A DNA stretch of 9,851 nt from an uncultured Eubacteriales bacterium (GCA_902767455.1 CACXHH010000192.1:1-9851), one strand, 5' to 3'; numbered from the stretch's first letter, positions 1 through 6,947 are shown. The notes: generated from the letters alone by a model not told the origin. Numbers and translations are program-made.

Positions 1-960
1 ATGTACGAAACGGGCTGGGATAAAGCCGGGTATTCGTTCGGCGTACTGAGATACGCCGACACGCTCTGGTCGGATTTCGACGTCAAGACGGGCGACGAAG
101 TCATGGAACTTGCCGAACGTTACAGAAACGATTATATGACTTTCAGAAACTCTGACGGTCTTACCGAAGACCACGTTCTTGAAAACGGCAATGAAGAAAC
201 GCTCGCTACGGGTACGAACTTCCGTACGGGCGCGCTCGTCAAAGCTGATCTCTATTCCGTACTCGGCAAAGCTTCCGTACGCGTTGAAAACGATACGGAA
301 AACGTAGAATACCGTCTTTACAGAACTTTGGAAGGTTACTGGACGACCGAAAGACGTATCGTCGGCGAGGTATATTCTATCCTTTATTCTATCCTTCCCC
401 CGCAGAACGACACTTACGGCAGAATGAATTTCGAGATTGCCGCAACTAAAAACGAGCTTTACTTCCTTCTCAACGGCAGGATATACGACAGCTTAAACGG
501 TAACTTCGAGAACGTTACCGTAACGGTTTCCGTCACGGGCGGCTCGGCGTATATCCATAACGCTTACGGCAATACGTTCGCTACCGACGAAGACGCGGCA
601 AGCTATATCGCTTCCTGCTCCGTCCGCGCGTATATTTCGGGTTACAGCACACGTATCAACAGCCTGTATGACGAATACGTCGCAAGCGGCGAGAGCAAGA
701 CGGGCGGCGTGCTCCTGTTCGGCAGCTCGACTATGGACTTCTGGGATAACTGGGCTGAAGATCTCGGTCTTACCGACAAGATCACTGGTTATAACGTCGG
801 TATCGGCGGCACCACCACTTACGACTGGTTGAGCGCCTACGACAAACTCGTCAAGCCCTTCGATCCTTCGCTCGTACTCATATTCGTCGGCGGCAACGAT
901 ATAAACGGGCTCGACGCCCGCGGTATCGACGTTGCGGCAAGGCTTATTCAGATTTTCTAG
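1..960 (+). CDS. SGNH/GDSL-type esterase surface protein, N-terminal part (5' partial, ends at in-frame TAG)
   Basis: This is the first part of a large, probably exported protein. The frame is open from base 1 and its first residues read like mid-protein, so the true start is probably upstream of the window. Residues 1-205 are beta-rich and contain a stretch (about 150-200) resembling a lectin/concanavalin-like sandwich. From about residue 235 an SGNH hydrolase domain begins. Block I is FGSSTMDFW, with Ser243 as the likely nucleophile. Block II is NVGIGG (265-270), and block III is VGGND with Asn299. The family deacylates esters, often on polysaccharides. The frame ends at TAG (958-960), before the Asp-x-x-His block, which lies in the same frame downstream. 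Alone this fragment should be inactive. SGNH assignment is confident; substrate is unknown. It may be a pseudogene half or a sequence error. Confidence 0.8.
   Translation: MYETGWDKAGYSFGVLRYADTLWSDFDVKTGDEVMELAERYRNDYMTFRNSDGLTEDHVLENGNEETLATGTNFRTGALVKADLYSVLGKASVRVENDTENVEYRLYRTLEGYWTTERRIVGEVYSILYSILPPQNDTYGRMNFEIAATKNELYFLLNGRIYDSLNGNFENVTVTVSVTGGSAYIHNAYGNTFATDEDAASYIASCSVRAYISGYSTRINSLYDEYVASGESKTGGVLLFGSSTMDFWDNWAEDLGLTDKITGYNVGIGGTTTYDWLSAYDKLVKPFDPSLVLIFVGGNDINGLDARGIDVAARLIQIF
958..960 (+). other. In-frame TAG interrupting the SGNH hydrolase domain
   Basis: The codon lies between blocks III and V of one SGNH domain, in the sequence LIQIF-stop-MLHTDFPETP. Spacing between GGND and FPETP is normal for the family, so nothing appears deleted and the frame is unchanged. 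Related enzymes usually carry a helix residue here, so Glu, Gln or Lys (GAG, CAG or AAG, each one base from TAG) is a plausible ancestral codon; this is inference. TAG also ends the intact spoIIR gene in this window, which argues against genome-wide TAG reassignment. Confidence 0.85.
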
Positions 961-2454
961 ATGCTCCATACCGACTTCCCCGAAACTCCCGTCTACTATA
1001 TTTTCCCGACTCCCGCGCCGAGCATTTACTCACGCGGCAGTTACAGCAAACCTGCGTTCATCTCGCTTATGGAAACGCTCAACGCATACTTTGACGAAAA
1101 CGATTTCGTGACGGGTATCAACGTTATAGACGTTCTCACCGAAAACGGTCAGCCTAAGGAAGGCTGCTACCGCTCCGACGGAACGCACCTTACCGAAGAA
1201 GGTTACGCTATATGGACGGAATACCTTAAAGGCGTTATCACCTTCCCCGAAAATCTCGGCAAGTGGTATTTAACTTCCGAAACGGAAATGCTCGAAAGCG
1301 GTTACGTCAGATTCGGTACCGACGTCACGATAGACTTTACGGGCACCGAACACGCAGGTAAAAACGGCGTTACCGTGACCGTTGCGGACGAAGAAGGCAA
1401 TCTCTATCCCGTCACCCGTAGCGGCGACGCGTTTACCTTCGTTATGCCTACTACAAACGTCACCGTGTCCGTTCTCGTTGCCGAAACGTTCACCAACTCA
1501 GTAGTCGGCGAAGACGGTTACGTCGATATCTCGGGCAATTACGTCGCGTATAAGGCGTTTGAAACGAGCTACGTTCTTCCCGAACACACCAAGTTCGAAA
1601 CGCTTGGCGATTATCTCCCCGAAACGATAACTTCCGAAAGATATCTCTACGGGTATTCGGTGTCTTCGGACGGCGGTGAAACTTACGGCGACGTCTATAC
1701 CGACGCTTCTGCCGTTCGCCTTGAAAAAGACGATATCTTAAAAGTCCACTTCGTAATGATGGGTACGTCGTCGCTCGCGTCGACTAATATGTACGTAGAG
1801 TTCGGCGAATCGACCTTTGATTCGCGCGCGAACACCCTCACGCTCGGCGCTCTCGGAACGTTGACCACGCGTTACGGCGGCGGTCTGTATCTTAACGGCA
1901 ATGTTTATCAAGGCAATAATTACACCGTTACTATGCGCGTTACGATCTCCAAGAAAGCCGCTACCAACAATCTCGTAGTCGAGTTCGGCGCGTTCAGCAA
2001 GGTCGCCGCGAAAGAGTTCAACGGCAGAAAGGTGTTCCTGCGCTTTGAAAAGAACGCCACCGTCCTTTACAGACAGACGACCAAGACGGAAAACAGCCCG
2101 CAGGACGGTTACGCGTATACCGCTACGAAGACGGCTACCCCCATCACGGTCGCGAGTACGAACGTTCTTTCGATTACTCTCGACGTTACGATAGACGTTA
2201 CGCCCACGGGCTGCACGTTCACCTTCGTAAACGTCGATAACACGGAACAGGTTTACAGCGAAACTTACACGCATACCGACGCCGACCACGCGTGGGAAAA
2301 CGTTGAAGTCGGTTTCGCAGTCAACCAGCACGGCGTGTTTGCCGCAAGCAATATCACCGTCACGGATAACTCGGCGGAAAATAACGGCGCAGAAAGTCAA
2401 TCGACTCCCGAACCCGTTTTAGCCGCTATTCTTCCCGAAAAGAAGAACGACTGA
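961..2454 (+). CDS. SGNH/GDSL-type esterase surface protein, C-terminal part, downstream of in-frame TAG
   Basis: This continues the preceding reading frame directly after the TAG. The ATG at 961 is probably an ordinary internal Met: no Shine-Dalgarno sequence sits at a usable distance. The first 100 residues complete the SGNH fold, with the FPETPVYYIF strand and then SDGTHLTEEGY, whose Asp (1177-1179) and His (1186-1188) complete the Ser/Asp/His triad. Next comes a small beta module ending FTFVMPTTNVTVSV (about 1432-1473), like the repeat modules common in Gram-positive surface proteins. A beta-sandwich-like region (about 1750-2385) follows, ending GVFAASNITVTDNS. The tail is Ser/Pro/Glu-rich and ends EKKND; I see no LPXTG sorting motif or terminal membrane segment. 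The stop is TGA. As an independent protein it lacks the nucleophile, so it is best read as the 3' half of one broken or recoded gene. Confidence 0.8.
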   Translation: MLHTDFPETPVYYIFPTPAPSIYSRGSYSKPAFISLMETLNAYFDENDFVTGINVIDVLTENGQPKEGCYRSDGTHLTEEGYAIWTEYLKGVITFPENLGKWYLTSETEMLESGYVRFGTDVTIDFTGTEHAGKNGVTVTVADEEGNLYPVTRSGDAFTFVMPTTNVTVSVLVAETFTNSVVGEDGYVDISGNYVAYKAFETSYVLPEHTKFETLGDYLPETITSERYLYGYSVSSDGGETYGDVYTDASAVRLEKDDILKVHFVMMGTSSLASTNMYVEFGESTFDSRANTLTLGALGTLTTRYGGGLYLNGNVYQGNNYTVTMRVTISKKAATNNLVVEFGAFSKVAAKEFNGRKVFLRFEKNATVLYRQTTKTENSPQDGYAYTATKTATPITVASTNVLSITLDVTIDVTPTGCTFTFVNVDNTEQVYSETYTHTDADHAWENVEVGFAVNQHGVFAASNITVTDNSAENNGAESQSTPEPVLAAILPEKKND

Positions 2455-2472
2455 TAAAAAACTTAATATCGC

Positions 2473-2507
2473 CGCCGCGAGCTGAAAAAGCTCGCGGCGA
2501 CATTTTT
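2473..2507 (+). terminator. Rho-independent terminator after the SGNH gene
   Basis: A perfect 11-bp GC-rich stem (arms 2473-2483 and 2489-2499) encloses a GAAAA loop and is followed two bases later by five Ts. It lies 18 nt beyond the TGA stop of the SGNH gene and upstream of the plsX promoter, so it separates the two transcription units. Confidence 0.85.
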
Positions 2508-2562
2508 ATGCCGCAGGCGTCGTCGTAAAAAGCCCTAAAATGATTAAAATACGAATTTTATC

Positions 2563-2591
2563 TTGACTGAAAGAAATAATTATTATATAAT
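2563..2591 (+). promoter_or_regulatory. Sigma-A-type promoter for plsX
   Basis: The -35 box is TTGACT (2563-2568) and the -10 box is TATAAT (2586-2591), with a 17-nt spacer. This matches the vegetative consensus at 11 of 12 positions in AT-rich context. Transcription would start near 2598, giving a leader of about 80 nt before plsX. It lies just after a terminator, consistent with the start of a new transcription unit. Confidence 0.8.
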
Positions 2592-2679
2592 TATAAAGTA
2601 TACGGTGAAAAAATCCGCCGTGGTACTTGCCCGCGCCGATACGGCGTATAGCCGCCGCGGCGGGAAATCAAGGAGAATT

Positions 2680-3705
2680 ATGGTAAAAATCGCAGTTGAC
2701 TGCTTCGGCGGAGATCACAGCCCCAACGCAAACGTCGTAGGCGCCGTAGAAGCGTTGAAAATGCACGACGATCTTTACGTCGTCTTAACGGGTGACGAAC
2801 AGATTTTGAATAACGAACTCGCGGCTTTATCGTACGATAAGTCGAGGCTCGAAATAGTTCACGCGCCCAAAGTTATCTCTCACGACGAGCGCCCTACCGT
2901 CGCCATACGCGACCCCGAAACTTCCATGGCTAAAGCTATGGAACTCGTCCGCAAGAACGAAGACGTGGCGGGGCTTGTGAGTTTAGGCTCCACCGGCGCG
3001 CTTTTGTCGGGCGCTTTCTTAAAGGTGGGAAGGCTCAAAAACGTTATCCGTCCGGCGTTCTGCCCCATCATGCCCACTATGGACGGCACGGGCGTAGGTA
3101 TCTGCGACAGCGGCGCCAACGCCGAGTGCACGCCCGAACAGCTCAAGCAATTCGCCATTATGGGCAGTATCTATCTTGAAACGGCTTATGGTTTCGAGTC
3201 CCCGAAGGTAGCTCTTTTAAACATCGGCACCGAAGAAGACAAGGGCGACAGGCTCCGCCTTGAAACGTTCGAGCTTTTAAAGAACACCGAGTGCATAAAC
3301 TTTGTGGGCAACATGGAGAGCCGTAACCTTTTGACGGGCGAGTTCGACCTTATCGTTTGCGACGGGTTTTCGGGCAACGTTTTACTAAAGTCTACCGAAG
3401 GCGCGTGCCTTGAAATGCTCAAACTCTTCAAAAAGGTGTTTACGAGCAGCCTTAAAAACAAGATAGGCGCGCTGTTCCTTAAAAAGTCGGTCATGGAAAC
3501 GAAGGAGTTTATGGACTACCGCAACTACGGCGGCGCGGTCATGCTCGGAACCAAAAAGATAGTCGTCAAATGCCACGGCAACGGCGTCGCCAAAACGGTC
3601 AGAAACTGCATCGATCAGGCTTATAAAATGTCGAACGGCGGCTTGAACGAGCGCATAGAAGCCGCTCTTGCCGAGTACGCGCCCCGTCGCGCGCAGGAAG
3701 AATAA
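2680..3705 (+). CDS. plsX: Phosphate acyltransferase PlsX
   Basis: PlsX converts acyl-ACP plus phosphate to acyl-phosphate, the donor PlsY uses to acylate glycerol-3-phosphate in phospholipid synthesis; it is a peripheral membrane enzyme. At 341 residues it matches the usual length of about 330-345. Family signatures run in order: IAVDCFGGDH near the N-terminus, GSTGALLSGA, DSGANAECTPEQLKQFAIMG, VALLNIGTEEDKG, NFVGNMESRNLLTGEFD, VCDGFSGNVLLKSTEG, and the C-terminal YGGAVMLGTKKIVVKCHGN. The ATG at 2680 was chosen because homology begins there and AAGGAG (2670-2675) precedes it; a longer frame from TTG at 2563 would start inside the -35 box. Unlike many Firmicutes, no rpmF lies upstream and no fab or acpP gene directly follows. 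Instead a DegV/FakB-like gene is next, consistent with a lipid-acyl theme. Confidence 0.96.
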   Translation: MVKIAVDCFGGDHSPNANVVGAVEALKMHDDLYVVLTGDEQILNNELAALSYDKSRLEIVHAPKVISHDERPTVAIRDPETSMAKAMELVRKNEDVAGLVSLGSTGALLSGAFLKVGRLKNVIRPAFCPIMPTMDGTGVGICDSGANAECTPEQLKQFAIMGSIYLETAYGFESPKVALLNIGTEEDKGDRLRLETFELLKNTECINFVGNMESRNLLTGEFDLIVCDGFSGNVLLKSTEGACLEMLKLFKKVFTSSLKNKIGALFLKKSVMETKEFMDYRNYGGAVMLGTKKIVVKCHGNGVAKTVRNCIDQAYKMSNGGLNERIEAALAEYAPRRAQEE

Positions 3706-3797
3706 AATCATAAAATCGACCGTCGCCGCGTAAAAAACGGCTTTAAGGTCTTTTTACCCGCCTTTACGAGCGGTAAACAACTAAAAGGAGAAATATT

Positions 3798-4676
3798 ATG
3801 GTAACCTATTTTACCGATACCGATTGCGACGTTACCCGCGAGGTAGCCGCAAAGTATAATTACAAGCTTATAAGCATGCCCTACACCATGGGCGATAAGA
3901 CTATTCACCCTTACGAGGACTTTGAAACTTTCGACGACAAGGCGTTTTACGGAACTTTGCGTACGCTCTCTAAAGATCAGCTTCCCACCACGAGCGCGCA
4001 CGGTAAGGAAAAGTATATCGAAGTTTTCGAGCCCGAATTCGCCGCGGGAAACGACGTTTTCTACGTTCATTTTTCTACCGCGATGTCGGCTTCGTTCGGG
4101 TTTATGAATATGGCTGTCGAAGAGCTTAAAGCAAAATACCCCGAACGCAAGTTCTACGAGATAGACACCAAGGGCATAACCATCCCAAGCTACAATATCG
4201 TATGCGAAGTGGGCGATATGCGCGCCGCGGGAAAAACTCCCGAAGAAATACTCAAATGGGCTGAAACGGAAGTCGATAAATTCGCCACGTATTTCTACGC
4301 CAACGACCTTAAATTCTTCCGCAAGAGCGGCAGAGTAGGCGGGCTTGCGGCGCTGTTTGGCGGAGCTATAGGTATCCGCCCCATAATCTATATGAGCGCG
4401 CAGGGCAAGATGGAGAGCATCGGCAAGGAAATAGGCAAGGAAAAGGCTATAAACCGTCTCGTGACTTACGTCGAAGAGCTCGGCGAAAACATCAAGGACC
4501 ACAGAATAGTTATCGGTCACTGCGACTGCTACGACGACGCTCTGAAGATTATCGCCAAGCTTGAAGAAAAGTTCGGCAAGCTCGACAATATCGAAGTTCA
4601 CCCCGTCAACCCGACGGCGGGTTGCCATTGCGGCCCGAGCGCTATAGGTATCTGCTTCCACGCAAAACATCGCTGA
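3798..4676 (+). CDS. DegV family (FakB-like) fatty-acid-binding protein
   Basis: DegV proteins bind a single fatty acid. In characterised FakB members they present it to the kinase FakA, which makes acyl-phosphate, the same product PlsX makes. This 292-residue protein has normal length and the expected blocks: the N-terminal FTDTDCD strand-turn, LPTTSAHGKEKY (62-73), the ligand-loop-like HFSTAMSASFG (91-101), LKFFRKSGRVGG (171-182) followed by AIGIRPII, and a C-terminal GCHCGPSAIGI (275-285). Two Cys-x-Cys pairs (242/244 and 276/278) are notable. AAGGAG (3785-3790) sits 7 nt before the ATG. It begins 92 nt after plsX with no clear terminator between, so cotranscription is likely. No FakA/DAK-type kinase is in the window, so a role in exogenous fatty-acid use is inferred. 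Confidence 0.92.
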   Translation: MVTYFTDTDCDVTREVAAKYNYKLISMPYTMGDKTIHPYEDFETFDDKAFYGTLRTLSKDQLPTTSAHGKEKYIEVFEPEFAAGNDVFYVHFSTAMSASFGFMNMAVEELKAKYPERKFYEIDTKGITIPSYNIVCEVGDMRAAGKTPEEILKWAETEVDKFATYFYANDLKFFRKSGRVGGLAALFGGAIGIRPIIYMSAQGKMESIGKEIGKEKAINRLVTYVEELGENIKDHRIVIGHCDCYDDALKIIAKLEEKFGKLDNIEVHPVNPTAGCHCGPSAIGICFHAKHR

Positions 4677-4678
4677 TC

Positions 4679-5797
4679 ATGGTAACCGTTCACGAAGTCA
4701 AGACGGCGAAGGATAAAAGGGAATTTTTAAACTTTCCGATACGGCTGTATAAAGACTGCCCGTATTTCGTTCCGCCGCTTTTTATGGACGAAAAGAAGAT
4801 TTTTTCGCCGAATTATTTTTATTACGATACTTGCGAAGCGTCCTACTTTTTAGCCGAGCGCGACGGCAAGACCGTCGGCCGCATAAGCGGAATACTCCAA
4901 AAAGCGCATAACGAAAAAACGGGCGAAAAACGCGTCCGTTTCACCCGTTTTGACAGTATAGACGATCAGGAAGTCGCTTCCGCGCTCTTTGAAGCCGTCG
5001 AGAACTGGGCTAAACTTAAAGGCATGGACACCGTCTGCGGTCCGCTCGGGTTTTCCGATCTCGAAAGGGAAGGTCTGCTCATTGAAGGCTTCGACCAACT
5101 TTCCACTTACGAAGAGCAGTATAACTACGCTTACTATCAAAAACTCATCGAAAACTGCGGTTACGAAAAGGAAGTAGACTGGGTGGAACGCCGCATTTCG
5201 TGGCCGAAAACTCCCGACGAAAAGTTTATCCGCGTTTCCGAAATGGTCTTGAAAAAACACGGTCTGAAGTTCGGAACGGCTAAAAACCTCAACGAGTTTC
5301 TGAAAAAGTACGCCGACCAGTTCTTCGACCTTCTCGACAGAACTTACGTCGATATCTACGGCACCGTGCCGTTTACAGACGGAATGAAGAAGTCGATGAT
5401 AGATAACTTCAAGCTCATAATGAGCTTGAAGTACGTTGCAGTCATCGTCGACGAAAACGACAAAGTCGTGTGCATGGCGATTTGCTTCCCGTCGATGAGC
5501 GAGCCGCTCGTAAAATCCCGCGGGCGTTTGACTCCCGCCGCGATATACGGCATTTTGAAGTCAAAACGCCACCCAAAAGTCATCGATTTAGGGCTTATCG
5601 GCGTCGAGCCCGAGTACGCGCTCAAAGGCGTAAGCTCGGCGGTTTTCGCGTATATGATGAAGTCTATGAAGGACGAAAATATCGAATACGCCGAAACTAA
5701 TCTCAATCTCGAAGACAATTACAGTATTCAGAACCAGTGGCGCCGCTTCGATAACGTACTCCATAAACGCCGCAGAGCGTTTATAAAACACGTTTGA
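4679..5797 (+). CDS. GNAT-fold N-acetyltransferase-like protein, function unknown
   Basis: This 372-residue soluble protein resembles a widespread but poorly characterised GNAT-like family of about 370 residues. Visible signatures include PIRLYKDCPYFVPPL (20-34), FLAERDGKTVGRISGIL (57-73, a GNAT-like beta-strand pair), and the block from GPLGFSDLEREGLLIEGFD (121-139) to YNYAYYQKLIENCGYEK. The C-terminal half has a second GNAT-like pattern: VAVIVDENDKVVCMAICF, then LIGVEPEYALKGVSSAVFAYMM (306-327, acetyl-CoA-loop-like), and ETNLNLEDN before a terminal HKRRRAFIKHV. A duplicated acyltransferase fold is therefore plausible. Start chosen at ATG 4679, 2 nt after the degV stop; an upstream TTG (4622) lies inside degV. 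No clear Shine-Dalgarno is visible, suggesting translational coupling to degV. The substrate is unknown; acyl-lipid context is only suggestive. Confidence 0.8.
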   Translation: MVTVHEVKTAKDKREFLNFPIRLYKDCPYFVPPLFMDEKKIFSPNYFYYDTCEASYFLAERDGKTVGRISGILQKAHNEKTGEKRVRFTRFDSIDDQEVASALFEAVENWAKLKGMDTVCGPLGFSDLEREGLLIEGFDQLSTYEEQYNYAYYQKLIENCGYEKEVDWVERRISWPKTPDEKFIRVSEMVLKKHGLKFGTAKNLNEFLKKYADQFFDLLDRTYVDIYGTVPFTDGMKKSMIDNFKLIMSLKYVAVIVDENDKVVCMAICFPSMSEPLVKSRGRLTPAAIYGILKSKRHPKVIDLGLIGVEPEYALKGVSSAVFAYMMKSMKDENIEYAETNLNLEDNYSIQNQWRRFDNVLHKRRRAFIKHV

Positions 5798-5830
5798 TTA
5801 ACGGTTTTTGCTTGCGTGAAAAACCGTTAA
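5798..5830. repeat. Perfect 12-bp inverted repeat directly after the GNAT-gene stop
   Basis: The arms TTAACGGTTTTT (5798-5809) and AAAAACCGTTAA (5819-5830) are perfect reverse complements around a 9-nt loop, starting at the base after the TGA. There is no T-run after the stem, so it is not a textbook terminator. It could be a 3'-end stabilising hairpin or weak terminator. A smaller hairpin with TTTCGC/GCGAAA arms (5839-5854) follows. Confidence 0.7.
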
Positions 5831-5944
5831 AATGAAGTTTTCGCTAATGCGAAAGTTGAATTATGGATTTATTTATTATATAAATATTTCGTCGGCGTTT
5901 TTTCCCCCGAAGGCTTGCAGGGAGATAAAAAATCGCTCGACATT

Positions 5945-5972
5945 TAATTTCGAATTCCGAATTCCGCATTTC
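5945..5972. repeat. Short heptamer tandem repeat (consensus GAATTCC)
   Basis: Four consecutive 7-nt units are visible: TAATTTC, GAATTCC, GAATTCC and GCATTTC. The two central copies are identical and the outer two diverged. The stretch is intergenic, between convergent genes, and just precedes the shared terminator. The rest of 5855-5944 shows no gene I can support. Confidence 0.5.
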
Positions 5973-5978
5973 AAACTT

Positions 5979-6022
5979 AAAAAAACCGCTTTCGCGTATC
6001 TCATCGCGAAAGCGGTTTTTTT
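5979..6022. terminator. Bidirectional rho-independent terminator between the GNAT gene and yitT
   Basis: A perfect 18-bp inverted repeat (arms 5979-5996 and 6005-6022) has an 8-nt loop. Its GC core CCGCTTTCGCG is flanked by seven As on the left and seven Ts on the right, so it reads as a terminator on both strands. On the minus strand it starts inside the TAA stop of yitT. On the plus strand it would stop transcripts of the plsX-degV-GNAT unit. Confidence 0.92.
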
Positions 6023-6896
6023 ATATGTTTTCCTTAAAGCCTTTTCCGTATATCGTGCTCGTTGAAGTGACGACGATAAAGCTGTGCGGATCGATGCTTT
6101 TGGCGTACTTTTTGAGTTTTAACGCCTGTTTGCGGTTGAGAACGGTGATAATTACCGTCTTGCTCTCGTGCAGGTACGCCGACGAAAACGCTTCGCTTAT
6201 CGTTGCCGAACGATGAAGATCGTCGGTGATGAATTTGCAAATATCTTCTTCGTATTCTATCGAAGTTATGACCGTGCAGTTCTTAACGGTGTTGATGCTC
6301 TCCAAAACGGCGTTCACGAACAGCGATTTTGAGATGAGCCCGAGTACGCAGAACAGCCACGTTTCGATACCGAACACGAAGTAAGTCGATAAAACGATAA
6401 CGATATCCGCGGCGAAAAGCGCCGTAGAGATATTGAGCGAAGAAAACTTCTTGATTATCATCGCAACGATATCCGTGCCGCCGGTAGAAGCGCCTTCGTA
6501 AAACAGTATCGCCGATCCGAGCGACGGCAGAAGTATCGCGAACACGAGCTCTAAAACGGGGTAGCGGGTGAGCGGCGCGTCCATCGGGTAAATAACTTCG
6601 AGCAACCACGTCAGCCCCGACATAAGCAAAGTGCAGTAAATGGTCTTAAAAGTAAAATCTTTGCCGACGACGATAAGCCCCGCAATGATGAGCAAAACGT
6701 TTATCGAAGTCAGGATCATTCCTTCCGTCAGCCACGTCGACTTGAATATCGCCGCCAAAACGATGGATAATCCGCTTACGCCGCCCGTCGAGAAGTGGTT
6801 GGGTATCTTGAAAAAGTAGATACCGAACGCAACGAGCGCGGCGCCTACGGTCAAAAGCGCGAACTGTTTTAAAAATTGTAAAACTTTCGAGTTCAT
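6021..6896 (-). CDS. YitT family membrane protein with DUF2179 domain
   Basis: This 291-residue protein is an integral membrane protein of the YitT/YebE/YqfU family, common in Firmicutes; the molecular function is not established. About five or six hydrophobic segments occupy residues 11-200. The family's internal duplication is visible as two STGG motifs: HFSTGGVSGLSIV (34-46) and GASTGGTDIVAMI (135-147). A soluble C-terminal DUF2179 domain (about 205-288) follows, containing KTVIITVLNRKQALKLKK and ending near TSTSTIYGKGF. The start is the ATG complementary to 6894-6896, preceded on the minus strand by a weak AAGGAA. It stands alone as a monocistronic unit, divergent from spoIIR and convergent with the GNAT gene. 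The stop codon TAA is embedded in the first base pairs of the shared terminator. Confidence 0.93.
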   Translation of the reverse strand: MNSKVLQFLKQFALLTVGAALVAFGIYFFKIPNHFSTGGVSGLSIVLAAIFKSTWLTEGMILTSINVLLIIAGLIVVGKDFTFKTIYCTLLMSGLTWLLEVIYPMDAPLTRYPVLELVFAILLPSLGSAILFYEGASTGGTDIVAMIIKKFSSLNISTALFAADIVIVLSTYFVFGIETWLFCVLGLISKSLFVNAVLESINTVKNCTVITSIEYEEDICKFITDDLHRSATISEAFSSAYLHESKTVIITVLNRKQALKLKKYAKSIDPHSFIVVTSTSTIYGKGFKENI

Positions 6897-6947
6897 TTCC
6901 TTGGTAACTCTCTATGGCGCCGTAGAATAATATCGGAACCGCAAAAT

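Noticed and set aside
493..969. Minus-strand frame opposite the SGNH gene
   Set aside because: It is a shadow of a recognisable plus-strand domain with no motif of its own.
1..2454. Genome-wide reassignment of TAG as a sense codon
   Set aside because: spoIIR ends naturally at TAG directly after its conserved C-terminus and overlaps a terminator there, so TAG appears to act as a normal stop in this genome.
2563..2679. N-terminal extension of PlsX from a TTG at 2563
   Set aside because: The TTG is part of the -35 box, the extension has no family similarity, and a good ribosome binding site and ATG lie at 2670-2682.
3706..3797. Possible terminator between plsX and degV
   Set aside because: Only 4-bp complementarities such as CCGC/GCGG are visible and no stem is followed by a T-run; treated as a cotranscribed gap.
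3708..4670. 320-codon open frame on the minus strand opposite degV
   Set aside because: It overlaps a confident DegV gene almost fully and shows no recognisable domain; codon-bias shadow.
4622..4678. Upstream TTG start for the GNAT gene overlapping degV
   Set aside because: Family similarity starts at the ATG at 4679; the extra 19 residues derive from out-of-frame degV sequence.
5832..6065. 77-codon plus-strand open frame in the convergent intergenic region
   Set aside because: It has no Shine-Dalgarno sequence, reads through the hairpins, heptamer repeat and bidirectional terminator, and enters yitT antisense; low-complexity composition.
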